DNA from: Pontibacillus yanchengensis Y32 | GTDB lineage: Bacteria > Bacillota > Bacilli > Bacillales > BH030062 | Length of the DNA: 64,000 nt | Assembly (NCBI RefSeq): GCF_000770635.1 | Contig: NZ_AVBF01000001.1 | Coordinates: 124,001 to 188,000 of the forward strand | Direction: 5' to 3' | Shown: positions 51,921 to 61,383 of the stretch, piece by piece | Layout of the letters: each line of letters starts with the position of its first letter | Position numbering within the stretch: position 1 is the first letter of the stretch | The notes under the pieces: generated by a model | What the model was told of the DNA's origin: nothing | The model's database searches: none | What the model saw: the letters and a program-made list of their open reading frames with translations, nothing else | Position numbers and translations under genes: made by a program

Positions 51921-52039
51921 TGGGATGGAGGGACAGGTCCGTCATCCCGCACCAAAGTGGGGCGCGGGGACAGGTCCCTCATCCCACCACCAAAAATGGG
52001 ACGAGGAACCTGTCCCCCCATCCCATTCCTCCTGTCTCA
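51921..52039. repeat. Family A palindromic repeats, three units
   Basis: The right end (CCTGTCTCA) includes the stop codon of the minus-strand regulator gene. Confidence 0.85.
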
Positions 52040-53359
52040 CTGCATCACCAGCCTGAAGATCTGCCTTGGGCGGCCGCGGGAGGTGATTTTTTCTGTTCCG
52101 ATTACTTCTATTAATTCAGCGTCCAGCCATTGGAGCATGATGCGGTGGGCGCTGCGGGTGGTGATGCCGAGTAAAGAGGCGAGTTCCTGGGCGGTGAATT
52201 GGTTGAGGTTTTTCCGGTGTATCAAAGCGAGCAGTTTCGTCATATAAGAAGGCGAGGTTCCCGCTTTCCTGGCGCTCTCCAGCAGCGATTGGTCTGTGAC
52301 CGCGAGCTCATATGTGAGGGGAGGTCCCATTTCCACAGGCCCGATCACGCTTTTATCCTCCCGCACGATAAAGCACGTGCTCGCGCCGTATTCCTGAGCT
52401 TGCGCGAGCGCAACCCGTGCGTGATGACCTGCTTCTCGCGATGAAAATCCGAAGCCGACGCCAATGCTAAGCGATAGATCAAATTTCTTCTTCGTTTCCT
52501 CTAATAGTGGCATGTATTTGTACCCTTCCGTGACCCGCTCAAACACACCACGCGTCGTCACAAATAAATATTCCTCCCGATTTAATTCCGTCAAATACCC
52601 TTCCAATTGCTCAATATAATCAAGCAACACCCGGTGCAGCTGCAAATTCAAGCGCTGGATTCCTGTCTCCGAATGCTCTTTCGCGACTAACTTGTCGTAT
52701 TCGTTGATCCGAACGATGCCGAATACGATTTGCGATTCTCGATTTTTTCGCGTATTAGTCGACAGCAAAGCCCGCTCAAGCGCCACCGCAATATCCTCAT
52801 CCGTTGGCAGCACCCACTCCGCCACCACGCCTTCCGCTTGCAACGCTTCCGCCACCAGCTTCATGCCCGTTAACACACCCCCGGCCCGCCCGCTCGCGAC
52901 CTGCTCCTTATGAAATCGGAGGATTTCTTCTTTTTGATCTAAGGAAGGTAGGTCTTGATATGGAAAAAAAGTAAACGCTTCGCCTAGCTCTTTGGCCGCA
53001 GTCTGGCAATTTGCTTCCTGCAAGGTATCGAGGGAGATGCCAGTAAGGGGTTCTGCTTTTTTAGCATTCAATCTATATAGGGCTCGGTATAGGCTGGAGC
53101 CTTTTAATGGGATATAATGTGCCGGAATATGGGCGGGGATTTCGTCTTTCGATACGATATAAGGAAGGTATCCAGAGTAAAAGAGGACTTCGACATTTTC
53201 CTCGTCCATTAGTTGTTTTGTAAAGATAGGAGCGTCATAAATATCACCAGAAACCCTATACTCCGCCTCGAAGTTCGGGAAGGAAGCCAGCACGGTTTTA
53301 ATTTTTTCGACGATATCCTCCGGTCCAATCACGCCAATTCGAATCGTTACACTGGTCAT
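52037..53359 (-). CDS. Putative transcriptional regulator (N-terminal sensor, GGDEF-like middle, wHTH C-terminus)
   Basis: 440 aa. The N-terminal part (about 1-170) resembles a periplasmic-binding or PrpR-N-like sensor (IRIGVIGPEDIVEKI). The middle (about 205-345) looks like a degenerate nucleotidyl-cyclase fold with IVFGIVRINEYD, FVTTRGVFE and SIGVGFG, without an intact GGDEF motif. The C-terminal winged helix (about 370-440) has FTAQELASLLGITTRSAHRIM. It is probably the regulator of the genes at 53384-55447. The family is not one I can name with certainty. Confidence 0.7.
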   Translation of the reverse strand: MTSVTIRIGVIGPEDIVEKIKTVLASFPNFEAEYRVSGDIYDAPIFTKQLMDEENVEVLFYSGYLPYIVSKDEIPAHIPAHYIPLKGSSLYRALYRLNAKKAEPLTGISLDTLQEANCQTAAKELGEAFTFFPYQDLPSLDQKEEILRFHKEQVASGRAGGVLTGMKLVAEALQAEGVVAEWVLPTDEDIAVALERALLSTNTRKNRESQIVFGIVRINEYDKLVAKEHSETGIQRLNLQLHRVLLDYIEQLEGYLTELNREEYLFVTTRGVFERVTEGYKYMPLLEETKKKFDLSLSIGVGFGFSSREAGHHARVALAQAQEYGASTCFIVREDKSVIGPVEMGPPLTYELAVTDQSLLESARKAGTSPSYMTKLLALIHRKNLNQFTAQELASLLGITTRSAHRIMLQWLDAELIEVIGTEKITSRGRPRQIFRLVMQ

Positions 53360-53383
53360 CCTTCTCCAACCTCCTAGGTTCTG

Positions 53384-54430
53384 TTAGGTTTTCCAAACGG
53401 GCAAGCGCTCTGCCACAAACGTATCATCTGTTAAGTGAGGGTATTCTTGATAAATCCGGTCGATTTCCTCCGCTTGCCCAGGACTTAACACTTCATCAGG
53501 GGATAAGCACCAAGCTCCTTTTATCAACCCTTGGCGAGCCAGCACTTCATTAATGCCTGCGATACAACCTTTAAAGTTATGCTTGGCATCAAATAAGACA
53601 GCATTTGTATCGGTAACCTGTTGAGCAATGGTCAATAATTCAGGGCACATGGTTTGCTGCTGCCGTGCGAATTTTATTTGCTTAAACAGCTCCACGGCTT
53701 GTGTGGTCCAGACCGCCCAATGGCCAAGCAGTCCGCCGACGATCTCTTTTTCCACCAATTCGCCTTGTACCGGGAAGCGATACGTCGTAAGCAAATCGCT
53801 CACAATCGTGTCGTCATTACCCGTATATAAAGCTATGTCATTGCATCGCTCTGAATGACAAACGGCACGCGCGACATCAATCGTCTGATAGCGATTGAAT
53901 GGTGCCATTTTAATAGCGTGGACGTTTGGAATGTCAGCAAACGCACGCCAAAAATCATAGGAAAGTACGCGGCCGCCAACGGAAGGCTGCAAATAAAAGC
54001 CAAAAACAGGAATCACGTCAGCAACAGCTTTGGTTCGTTGTATAAGTTCTTCTTCACTGAGTCGTTGTAATCCTCCCATGCTTAACAGGCCCAGATCATA
54101 TCCTAGCCCTTTCGCCAATTTCGCTTCCTCAACAGCTTGTTCTGTCTCCCCACAAATGCCGGCAATCTTAATGAAAGGAGCGTTCCTTTTTCGCGCTATG
54201 ATTTCTTCCATCGCTAAAGCTAGCACCTGTTCGTATAAACCATGTTCCCTTATTTCAAATTGAGTTGTATGAACCCCAACCGCAACACCACCAGCTCCAG
54301 CGTCCATGTAGTATCTCGTTAAGGCTCGCTGACCTTGCTCATCTAACGTCCGATCCTCGTTCAGAGCGAGGGGGTGGGCTGGAATAACCGTACCTTCATG
54401 CAGCGCTTTTTTGATATCAGCTTGTAGCAT
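53384..54430 (-). CDS. Dihydrodipicolinate synthase / aldolase family protein
   Basis: 348 aa, longer than DapA (about 290). TIM barrel with the Schiff-base Lys in HAIKMAPFNRYQT and barrel strands GAGGVAVGVHT and VIPVFGFYLQP. Such enzymes split or form keto-acid sugars or amino acids. It starts directly at the end of the epimerase gene, so the two are co-translated. Substrate unknown. Confidence 0.82.
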   Translation of the reverse strand: MLQADIKKALHEGTVIPAHPLALNEDRTLDEQGQRALTRYYMDAGAGGVAVGVHTTQFEIREHGLYEQVLALAMEEIIARKRNAPFIKIAGICGETEQAVEEAKLAKGLGYDLGLLSMGGLQRLSEEELIQRTKAVADVIPVFGFYLQPSVGGRVLSYDFWRAFADIPNVHAIKMAPFNRYQTIDVARAVCHSERCNDIALYTGNDDTIVSDLLTTYRFPVQGELVEKEIVGGLLGHWAVWTTQAVELFKQIKFARQQQTMCPELLTIAQQVTDTNAVLFDAKHNFKGCIAGINEVLARQGLIKGAWCLSPDEVLSPGQAEEIDRIYQEYPHLTDDTFVAERLPVWKT

Positions 54431-55447
54431 TTAATACGCACCCTTTCGTTCTTGAAAATGGGTCGGCTTGTTGATGGTTTCCCCGTCATTGATCACCCAT
54501 GTAGCGGTCCATTCGATCATTTCTTGAAGCGATACGTGGGGATAGCCAAATAGACGGAACGCTTCTGCAGCATTGGACAGGAGTGCTGTATCTTGTTCTT
54601 CTCCTACAAAAACGGGCTCCTGCTGGAACAACTCGCCAAATTGCTCAGCCAAGCGTTTAATCGATACCGTTTCCGGACCTGTGATGTTCAGCATGCTTGG
54701 AGGTGTTTGGCAATGAAGCAGCGATTGGAGCGCCATTCGATTCGCGTCCCCTTGCCAAATCACGTTGGCGTGCCCCATGCTTAGGTCAATCGGCTCCTTT
54801 TGATTCACCTTCAGCGCGATTTCCAACAACACTCCGTAGCGCATATCAATCGCATAATTTAACCGGAACAGGAGCATCGGCGTATTATTTTTGTGGGAAA
54901 AATGGGTGAAGACACGCTCGCGTCCAAGACAGGACTGGGCATATTCGCCAACAGGCCCAACCGCATCGGTTTCTTTCGCGCCGCCCGCTCGAATCGGGGT
55001 AAGGGGATAGACATTCCCAGTTGAAAAAACGACAATACGGGAATTTGCAAATTTTTCTGCGACACGACCTGGTAAAAAGGCGTTCATCACCCAGGTGAAG
55101 TGCTCATTACCGGTTGTACCAAACTTGTTACCAGCCATATAGATGATATTTTTTACGTTCGGTAGGCTTTGAAGGTCGTCGTCTTGAAGCAAGTCAGCAG
55201 CGATCGTTTCAATCCCTGCGGCCTCCAATTCCTGCTGCAAACTTCCAGATGAAAAGCGGGACACCCCATACACCTTTTTGCCAAGACCACCTTGAACGAC
55301 AGCATTTTGAGCAAGCTTGGCGAGACTAGGCCCCATCTTTCCACCTACCCCTAAAATCAGAATATCGCCATCGAGCTGAGCTAAGTCATCAATCAACGCT
55401 TTCGTAGGCGTTGCCATCGCGTTTTCCACCTCTTGAACCGTTAACAT
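54431..55447 (-). CDS. NAD-dependent epimerase/dehydratase (extended SDR)
   Basis: 338 aa from ATG 55447, behind GGGGAGTGG; an earlier ATG is in frame. Rossmann glycine motif ILGVGGKMGPSLAK, then IYMAGNKFG and STGNVYP. The usual YxxxK is replaced by EYAQSCLGRE, so the catalytic Tyr is present (Y in EYAQS) but the Lys four residues on is absent. First gene of the three-gene minus-strand operon. Confidence 0.8.
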   Translation of the reverse strand: MLTVQEVENAMATPTKALIDDLAQLDGDILILGVGGKMGPSLAKLAQNAVVQGGLGKKVYGVSRFSSGSLQQELEAAGIETIAADLLQDDDLQSLPNVKNIIYMAGNKFGTTGNEHFTWVMNAFLPGRVAEKFANSRIVVFSTGNVYPLTPIRAGGAKETDAVGPVGEYAQSCLGRERVFTHFSHKNNTPMLLFRLNYAIDMRYGVLLEIALKVNQKEPIDLSMGHANVIWQGDANRMALQSLLHCQTPPSMLNITGPETVSIKRLAEQFGELFQQEPVFVGEEQDTALLSNAAEAFRLFGYPHVSLQEMIEWTATWVINDGETINKPTHFQERKGAY

Positions 55448-55675
55448 GTCAACCACTCCCCTAACCAATATATATGATGTAAAAAAATTCTGAAAAATAT
55501 TCTATATGTAAAGTGTATGAACCTTCTTATTAAAAGACAAGTCTTTAAAATGTCTTTAAATAGCGGGAGTTTTTAGGGTATAAAAAAGGAAGAGTGATGC
55601 TAAAAAAATAATTTTATTTGTTCTATTATATCTTGTATAATTATGGATTAAATTCCCAATTTAAAGGCGGTTACT

Positions 55676-55852
55676 ATGAATAACAAAACCAGACTTATTT
55701 TATTAATAGCTTTATATTTCTTAAAATGCATATTCGATTATATGTTCACAAACTCATTTAATTGGAGATGGAATATAGTAGAATCTGTAGTCGCATTTGC
55801 ATTTATTATACTTTTTATCGAATTTGACCTAATTGAAAAAATGAAGAAGTGA
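55676..55852 (+). CDS. Small membrane protein, 58 aa
   Basis: ATG 55676 behind AAAGGCGG. Two hydrophobic segments (LILLIALYFLKCIFDYMF and VVAFAFIILFIEFDLI) and a basic tail. No family recognised. It lies alone in a 730-nt gap between divergent metabolic operons. Confidence 0.65.
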   Translation: MNNKTRLILLIALYFLKCIFDYMFTNSFNWRWNIVESVVAFAFIILFIEFDLIEKMKK

Positions 55853-55923
55853 CTAATATACCAACCACCATGTAAGCTAAGCGGCTACACCATATCCCCC
55901 TCCTTTAACTGCTATCGTTTGCA

Positions 55924-55998
55924 TTACCTCAAATTTTTAGATAAAACTTGTGCTTGCTTTTGTAAACCAAATTTTACTTCGTGTTGATGAGCTATCAT
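55924..55998 (-). pseudogene. Possible gene remnant, 24 codons plus open upstream frame
   Basis: The minus strand reads ERTRITEHMIAHQHEVKFGL with a QKQAQVLSKNLR ending and no ribosome site before the ATG 55998. Upstream is a stop. It looks like the tail of a degraded gene, next to a family B remnant. Confidence 0.3.
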
Positions 55999-56058
55999 AT
56001 GTTCTGTAATTCGTGTTCTCTCATAACTTCCTTACACAACCAAACAACGTCCTTTAGG

Positions 56059-56100
56059 CAAAGAGCACATACGTCGCTACCCGAGCACTCCCGCTTTTCT
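56059..56100. repeat. Family B remnant
   Basis: ACATACGTCGCTACCCGAGC followed by a CGCTTTT-like end: the closing arm of family B only. Confidence 0.6.
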
Positions 56101-56197
56101 TGTGTCCTTAATAAGAGTAAAAATCCTCGTCCTCCACTTCATGATTGAAATTGGTAATTCGCTTACATAAGCTTACTTATAAAGGAGGTGTGGCGGT

Positions 56198-57241
56198 ATG
56201 AAAAAAATTGCCGTCATAGGAGTGGGGATGATGGCGGAGGTGGGGCATCTTCCTCACTATCAGTCTCATCCTGACACAGTAATCCAATGTATTGTCGATC
56301 AGCAGGAAGAACGAGCGAAGGCGATGGCTGAGCGGTTTCAGGTGCCAGCTTTTTATAAAGATGTAGAGGCCATGCTTGCGAATGAGGATATTGACGGTGC
56401 GAGCATTTGCACCCCAAATAGCACGCACTTGCCAATTGCTCGGAAGTTGCTAGAAAACGGGATTCATATACTTATTGAAAAACCAATTGGCACAGATGTA
56501 GCAGAAGCAAGAAATGTGGTTGAGCTGGCCCTACAAAAAAATCTCGTATGCATGGTAGGTATGACGCAACGTTTTCGTACAGAAGCGAAGATACTGAAGC
56601 GGATCATTGAGCAAGGTCGACTTGGCTCCATTTATCATGTGCGTGCTCAATACTTGCGTCGCCGCGGCACTCCACAGGGGTGGTTTACGAATGAAGCACT
56701 GGCGGGAGGGGGGACGATGATGGATATTGGTGTCCATGCCCTCGACCTTGCCTGGTGGCTAGTTGGCACCCCTACGGTAAAAAGTGTGACCGGGAGTTTG
56801 AAGAGTGGCATTGGCGATTATGAAACGCTTTTTTTAAAAGGTGGTTGGGATTCTGCGGTCGCAGGTCCAGACAAAGCCATGTCTGTTGAGGATTTTGGCA
56901 GTGGGTATTTTCGCTTTGAGGGCGGTCTAACCTTAAACGTTGAAGCAAGTTGGGCAATCAATGGGCAGGAAACGGATGGCTTGTGCATAGACATATATGG
57001 TAAGGAAGGTGGTGCGTCCATGCAGCCTCTATGTATCTATCATGAACTGGATGGTATTTATGTAGAGTCGAAGCCTGTTTTCTCCAAAAATGATGTCTTG
57101 CAAGAGGAAATCTATCATTTTATTGACTGTATGCTTCATGGAAAAGCACCAGTAAGTAGTGGTCTGGAAGGGGTAAAAGTGCTAGAGATGCTAGAAGGCT
57201 TAGCACATTCTAGTCAGGGTGATGCAGAATATACATTTTAA
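56198..57241 (+). CDS. Gfo/Idh/MocA family oxidoreductase 1
   Basis: 347 aa, behind AAAGGAGG. Rossmann domain with IAVIGVGMMAEVGH, the EKPIG motif (Lys of the catalytic region) and the C-terminal domain with GGGTMMDIGVHALDLAWWL, where Asp and His form the catalytic set. It oxidises or reduces a sugar or cyclitol hydroxyl with NAD(P). Followed at 13 nt by a paralogue. Confidence 0.92.
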   Translation: MKKIAVIGVGMMAEVGHLPHYQSHPDTVIQCIVDQQEERAKAMAERFQVPAFYKDVEAMLANEDIDGASICTPNSTHLPIARKLLENGIHILIEKPIGTDVAEARNVVELALQKNLVCMVGMTQRFRTEAKILKRIIEQGRLGSIYHVRAQYLRRRGTPQGWFTNEALAGGGTMMDIGVHALDLAWWLVGTPTVKSVTGSLKSGIGDYETLFLKGGWDSAVAGPDKAMSVEDFGSGYFRFEGGLTLNVEASWAINGQETDGLCIDIYGKEGGASMQPLCIYHELDGIYVESKPVFSKNDVLQEEIYHFIDCMLHGKAPVSSGLEGVKVLEMLEGLAHSSQGDAEYTF

Positions 57242-57254
57242 CAGGAGGGTCAGG

Positions 57255-58307
57255 ATGAATGTTGGTGTAATTGGTGCCGGAAGCATTTCAGAGCTTCATC
57301 TAAAAGGGTATGATCGATTGAAAGAAGTACGGATTCTAGCTATTTGCGATACGAATTTGGAACGCGCACGTGAAAAAGCCTCCCAATTTGGTGCGGAATA
57401 TGTATTTGAGGATTACAACGAACTGTTAGCGTTAGATATGATCGACGCCGTGAGTATTTGCACATGGAACAATTCCCACGCAGAGATTGCAATTGCTGCG
57501 TTGAAGGCTGGGAAGGATGTGCTCGTAGAAAAGCCGCTATGCATGAGTGTTGCTGAGGCGCGGGCGATGGAAGCAGCTGTTCATGAGTCAGGTCAGATGC
57601 TGCAGGTGGGATTTGTAAGGAGGCATGGGACGAACGCGAAGGTGCTAAAAACGTTTATCGATAACGGCGAGCTTGGCGAGATTTATTATGCAAAAGCGAC
57701 GTGTACCAGGCGCATCGGCAATCCTGGTGGCTGGTTTGCGGATAAGGAGCGGTCTGGTGGAGGTCCGCTTATTGATCTCGGTGTTCATATGATTGATCTA
57801 TGCTGGTATCTAATGGGCAAACCAAAGCTCACTTCCGTCGTTGGACACACGTATCACAAGCTAGGTAACCGCAGCAACATTGAACACCTTTCCTTTTATA
57901 AAGCAGCTGATTATGACCCAGACGTGAATACAGTAGAGGATATGGCCAACGCGCTCCTTCATTTTGAAAATGGTGCGTCGATGCTGGTCGATGTCAGCTT
58001 TAGTCTTCATCAAAAAGAAAATGAAGTGTCCGCTTGCTTGTATGGTGATAAAGGCGGCGCGGAGGTCGAGCCTGAGCTCGGTATTTTTACGGAAAAATAC
58101 AATACTATTTTGAATGCCACTCCCCAAATCGATAGCCTAACCTTTGATTTTGAAAATGGATTTAACAGTGAAATCGAACACTTCATCAAAAGCTGTAAAC
58201 GGGAAGAAGAGCCCATCAGTCCGATCGAGGATGGAGTGGAGATGATGAAGATGCTGACGGGTATTTATGAGTCCGCTCGGTTGGAGCGGGAAGTTCGTTT
58301 TGATTAG
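57255..58307 (+). CDS. Gfo/Idh/MocA family oxidoreductase 2
   Basis: 350 aa from ATG 57255, behind AGGAGGG; an in-frame ATG at 57219 overlaps the previous gene. VGVIGAGSISELHLKGY, VEKPLCMSV and GGGPLIDLGVHMIDLCWYL mark the nucleotide and catalytic sites. Related to the preceding gene but not a recent duplicate. Both probably act in the same pathway. Confidence 0.92.
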   Translation: MNVGVIGAGSISELHLKGYDRLKEVRILAICDTNLERAREKASQFGAEYVFEDYNELLALDMIDAVSICTWNNSHAEIAIAALKAGKDVLVEKPLCMSVAEARAMEAAVHESGQMLQVGFVRRHGTNAKVLKTFIDNGELGEIYYAKATCTRRIGNPGGWFADKERSGGGPLIDLGVHMIDLCWYLMGKPKLTSVVGHTYHKLGNRSNIEHLSFYKAADYDPDVNTVEDMANALLHFENGASMLVDVSFSLHQKENEVSACLYGDKGGAEVEPELGIFTEKYNTILNATPQIDSLTFDFENGFNSEIEHFIKSCKREEEPISPIEDGVEMMKMLTGIYESARLEREVRFD

Positions 58308-58326
58308 AAGTGAAATGCCTGATGTT

Positions 58327-58554
58327 CTAGTAAGTTGCAGCAAAACTTATAATAACGCCTAATGTTAAGGCCAAACAAGCTACTGCATTCGTTTTATCAT
58401 TGTTTTGCAAAAAGATATAACTGTTATTAACCTGAACGATAAAAAAGATAATAATTGTCAGTAAAATGTTAAAGTCCCAAAAAAGTATTTGACTAAGCAA
58501 AAGGATTGCTCCAGCTATATTAATTAGTGTGGGAATGAATTTTTTGAATTCCAT
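58327..58554 (-). CDS. Small membrane protein, 75 aa
   Basis: Three hydrophobic segments, ATG after AAAAGGGA. Encoded against the direction of the surrounding catabolic genes. No family recognised. Confidence 0.6.
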   Translation of the reverse strand: MEFKKFIPTLINIAGAILLLSQILFWDFNILLTIIIFFIVQVNNSYIFLQNNDKTNAVACLALTLGVIISFAATY

Positions 58555-58782
58555 AAAGTATTTCGTCCCTTTTAAAGTTGTTTTTATTTTTTATAAACAC
58601 CTTAAATATATCATTTCTGAAAATGAACATTAAATAGTGCCGGTGTTAAGAAAGTGAAGGTATGGTTAAGAAACTAATGGACATGAAAGATTTCAAGGAT
58701 GATCTATACAGTATTTGGTAATATTTTAACGAAGCCGCCACATAGCTCATGTGCACCACCAAATAAAAAGGGGGACACCAAT

Positions 58783-59610
58783 ATGAAAACAAGCGTAAGC
58801 ATGTATAGTCTTGATCAATATGTTCGGGAGCATCACTGGGATGTGTTTGATTTTATTCAATTTGCGAAGAGTATCGGCTGTGATGGTGTAGAGCTATTGG
58901 ATATGTATTGGTGTGAAGCAGCGGATATAGCCAGGGTGGTTGGCTACTTGGAACGAGAGAATATGCCTGTGGCAGCGTACGATACATCCAATGATTTCGT
59001 ACAAGTGACGGCAGAGGAGCGGAAACAACAAGTTGCGAAGGTGAAGCGAGATATTGATATCGCGGCTCATTTGGATACAAAAGTTGTCCGTATTTTTTGT
59101 GGAGATCAGAAAAAATGCATCCATTATAGCCAGGGACTTCAATGGATTCAGGAGTGTATGCAGGAGTGCGTTGATTATGCCGAGAAAAGAGGTATACAAC
59201 TGGCTATTGAAAATCATGGTTTTTTTGCAGGAAGGAGTCATCAGGTTCATCAGATGATTTCCGACATCAACTCCCCTTATCTCGGGTGCACGTATGATAC
59301 AGGAAATTTTCTATTAGTCGATGAGTCTCCGATTTCAGCACTGGAAGTATTAAAACATCACGTCAAACATGTTCATTTTAAGGATTTTCTGAAGGTACCT
59401 GACGATTTTCAAGGGAATACCATCAAGGGTGTATCGGGAACAAAATGGGTAGGTGCTATTGCGGGGCAGGGGGAAGTGGATTTGCAACGGATTATTCATG
59501 TATTAAAGCAGGTTGGGTACACAGGTTGGTATTCTATTGAATATGAGGGCTTGGATGACTCTAAGGAATCTGTGAAAAAATCGATGTCTAAGCTAATGGC
59601 ACTTGTATAA
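58783..59610 (+). CDS. Sugar phosphate isomerase/epimerase-like (AP_endonuc_2 TIM barrel)
   Basis: 275 aa from ATG 58783, behind AAAGGGGG. Xylose-isomerase-like barrel with metal residues in AIENHGFF (Glu), TYDTGNF (Asp), HVKHVHFKD (His, Asp) and SIEYEG (Glu). Family members isomerise or lyse keto sugars and cyclitols (IolE, IolI and 3-keto-glycoside enzymes). Placed with Gfo/Idh dehydrogenases, it likely acts on their keto product. Confidence 0.9.
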   Translation: MKTSVSMYSLDQYVREHHWDVFDFIQFAKSIGCDGVELLDMYWCEAADIARVVGYLERENMPVAAYDTSNDFVQVTAEERKQQVAKVKRDIDIAAHLDTKVVRIFCGDQKKCIHYSQGLQWIQECMQECVDYAEKRGIQLAIENHGFFAGRSHQVHQMISDINSPYLGCTYDTGNFLLVDESPISALEVLKHHVKHVHFKDFLKVPDDFQGNTIKGVSGTKWVGAIAGQGEVDLQRIIHVLKQVGYTGWYSIEYEGLDDSKESVKKSMSKLMALV

Positions 59611-59683
59611 GGTTGCCCCAAAAATCGTATCAAATCCTCTAAAAGGGGCACGCTAGTCCACAGAAATCATTGGAGGGATAAGC

Positions 59684-60397
59684 ATGAACATTTTGGAGAT
59701 TGGGGATCAAGAGGTGATATCTGCAGGGCAACTGCAGGAGGCTGCGAGAGACGAGGTGGCCATTCAATGTAGCTTGCAAAAAGCTGTCATGATTGTGCGA
59801 GAGCATTTATCAGTGAGTGAAACGAACGTAACCTTTCTACTCACTGACAGTTGGACAGCTAGACCGGAATGTCATCACGTTACAGAACTCCTAATTACAG
59901 AAAAAATCGGCACAGCTAAGATGGGTAGAATCATGGAACGAATCAATCCCATTGAGCAAAAAATCGGGGCACACTCAGACATTTTCTATGCATTCATGAG
60001 ACAGCTTTCCTTTTCCATGAGCTGCTTTGGGCATATTAAGCGAGTACAAGGCATGCGAACAGAGCGCGATGAGGAGGGCTTCGACCACATTTTATCAACA
60101 ATCCGGTTCGAAAACGGAGCGATGGCTCAGGTCGAAATTAGCAGTACCAAAGGGCTGAAGCCTGTGTATGAGATAGATATTTCCGGAACTGAGGGCAATG
60201 TTCATTACCGGAATGAACCTACTACTTCCTTCAAAATCGAGATGGAGAATGACCAAGCCTTCCAAGTAGAACCTTTGGAAGGTAGTAGGGAAACAGCGGA
60301 TTTGCAACGGATTACCTTTATGGAGCTTTTCCAATTGATGAAAATGACAGAGCAAGCATTTCAATCGGCGACAACTGGACTTTCCCAGGAGGTGTGA
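59684..60397 (+). CDS. Gfo/Idh-related protein without a Rossmann domain
   Basis: 237 aa, behind GGAGGG. It resembles only the C-terminal beta-sheet domain of Gfo/Idh enzymes (STIRFENGAMAQVEISSTKG, DISGTEGNVHYRN). The first 60 residues have no GxGxxG or EKP motif. It may be a partner or chaperone-like subunit, or a decayed paralogue. Its end overlaps the ribosome site of the next gene, so the two are coupled. Confidence 0.7.
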   Translation: MNILEIGDQEVISAGQLQEAARDEVAIQCSLQKAVMIVREHLSVSETNVTFLLTDSWTARPECHHVTELLITEKIGTAKMGRIMERINPIEQKIGAHSDIFYAFMRQLSFSMSCFGHIKRVQGMRTERDEEGFDHILSTIRFENGAMAQVEISSTKGLKPVYEIDISGTEGNVHYRNEPTTSFKIEMENDQAFQVEPLEGSRETADLQRITFMELFQLMKMTEQAFQSATTGLSQEV

Positions 60398-60399
60398 AT

Positions 60400-61374
60400 G
60401 TGAAAGTAGGGATTCTTAGTATTGCCCACATGCACGCGTTTAGCTATGCGAAGTGTCTTTTGAAAATGAACGACGTCGAATTGGTCGGTATTTTTGATGA
60501 TAATGAGAAACGCGGAAAAGAAGGGAGCGAACAGCTAGGCGTAAGCTATTATAATTCATTGGATACATTCCTTTCGACGGACCTAGACGCTGTCATTGTT
60601 TGTAGTGAAAATAGCAAGCATAAATCGTTTGTGATCGAGGCTGCACGGGCTGGGAAGCATATTTTGTGTGAAAAGCCACTTGCTACGTTGAAAAAAGATG
60701 CGCTTGAGATGATAGATGTGTGCAGGGAAGAAGGCGTCAAGCTACAGACTGCTTTCCCTGTACGCTATAACGAGTCTATGGTAAAGGCAAAGCGGGCGGT
60801 AGAGCGCGGTGAGATAGGTGATATTTTATCGATGAGAGGTACGAACCGGGGAAAAAATCCTGGTGGCTGGTTTGTGGAAGAAAATCAATCAGGCGGTGGA
60901 GCGGTGCTCGATCACACGGTGCACATCATTGATATTATGAGATGGTTGTTAGAGGATGAGGTAGAGGAAGTGTACGCGGAAGTAGATACGTTTTTTGCAA
61001 ACGATGCAATTGATGATGCAGGGTTAATGACTCTCAAATTCCGAAACGGCGTGCTAGCCTCCCATGACCCAAGCTGGTCACGAAGCGACGCCTACCCAGC
61101 GTGGGGCGATGCTACAATCGAAATCATCGGAACAAAAGGAAGGATTTATGCTGACGCTTTCGCTGAGCATCTGCATGTGTATTCCAACGAAACTGGCTAC
61201 TCGCAACCATTCGTAGGAGCGGATATGGATCATAGATTAGTAGAGGATTTCTTACGCACTGTGAGAGAAAATAAACCCACGTCGATTACAGGCGAAGACG
61301 GCATGCACGCCATGGACGTCGCCCTCGCCGCCTACCGCTCAGCGAAGCAGCATCAGGCTGTGAAGGTGAAGTAA
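60400..61374 (+). CDS. Gfo/Idh/MocA family oxidoreductase 3
   Basis: 324 aa from GTG 60400, seven bases after AGGAGG (GTG 60394 would be too close). KVGILSIAHMHAF replaces the usual GxGxxG with SIAHMH, as in some subfamilies. CEKPLATLK and GGGAVLDHTVHIIDIMRWL are intact. Last gene of the plus-strand catabolic set. A family D array begins ten bases after its stop. Confidence 0.9.
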   Translation: MKVGILSIAHMHAFSYAKCLLKMNDVELVGIFDDNEKRGKEGSEQLGVSYYNSLDTFLSTDLDAVIVCSENSKHKSFVIEAARAGKHILCEKPLATLKKDALEMIDVCREEGVKLQTAFPVRYNESMVKAKRAVERGEIGDILSMRGTNRGKNPGGWFVEENQSGGGAVLDHTVHIIDIMRWLLEDEVEEVYAEVDTFFANDAIDDAGLMTLKFRNGVLASHDPSWSRSDAYPAWGDATIEIIGTKGRIYADAFAEHLHVYSNETGYSQPFVGADMDHRLVEDFLRTVRENKPTSITGEDGMHAMDVALAAYRSAKQHQAVKVK

Positions 61375-61383
61375 GCTTTAGCG

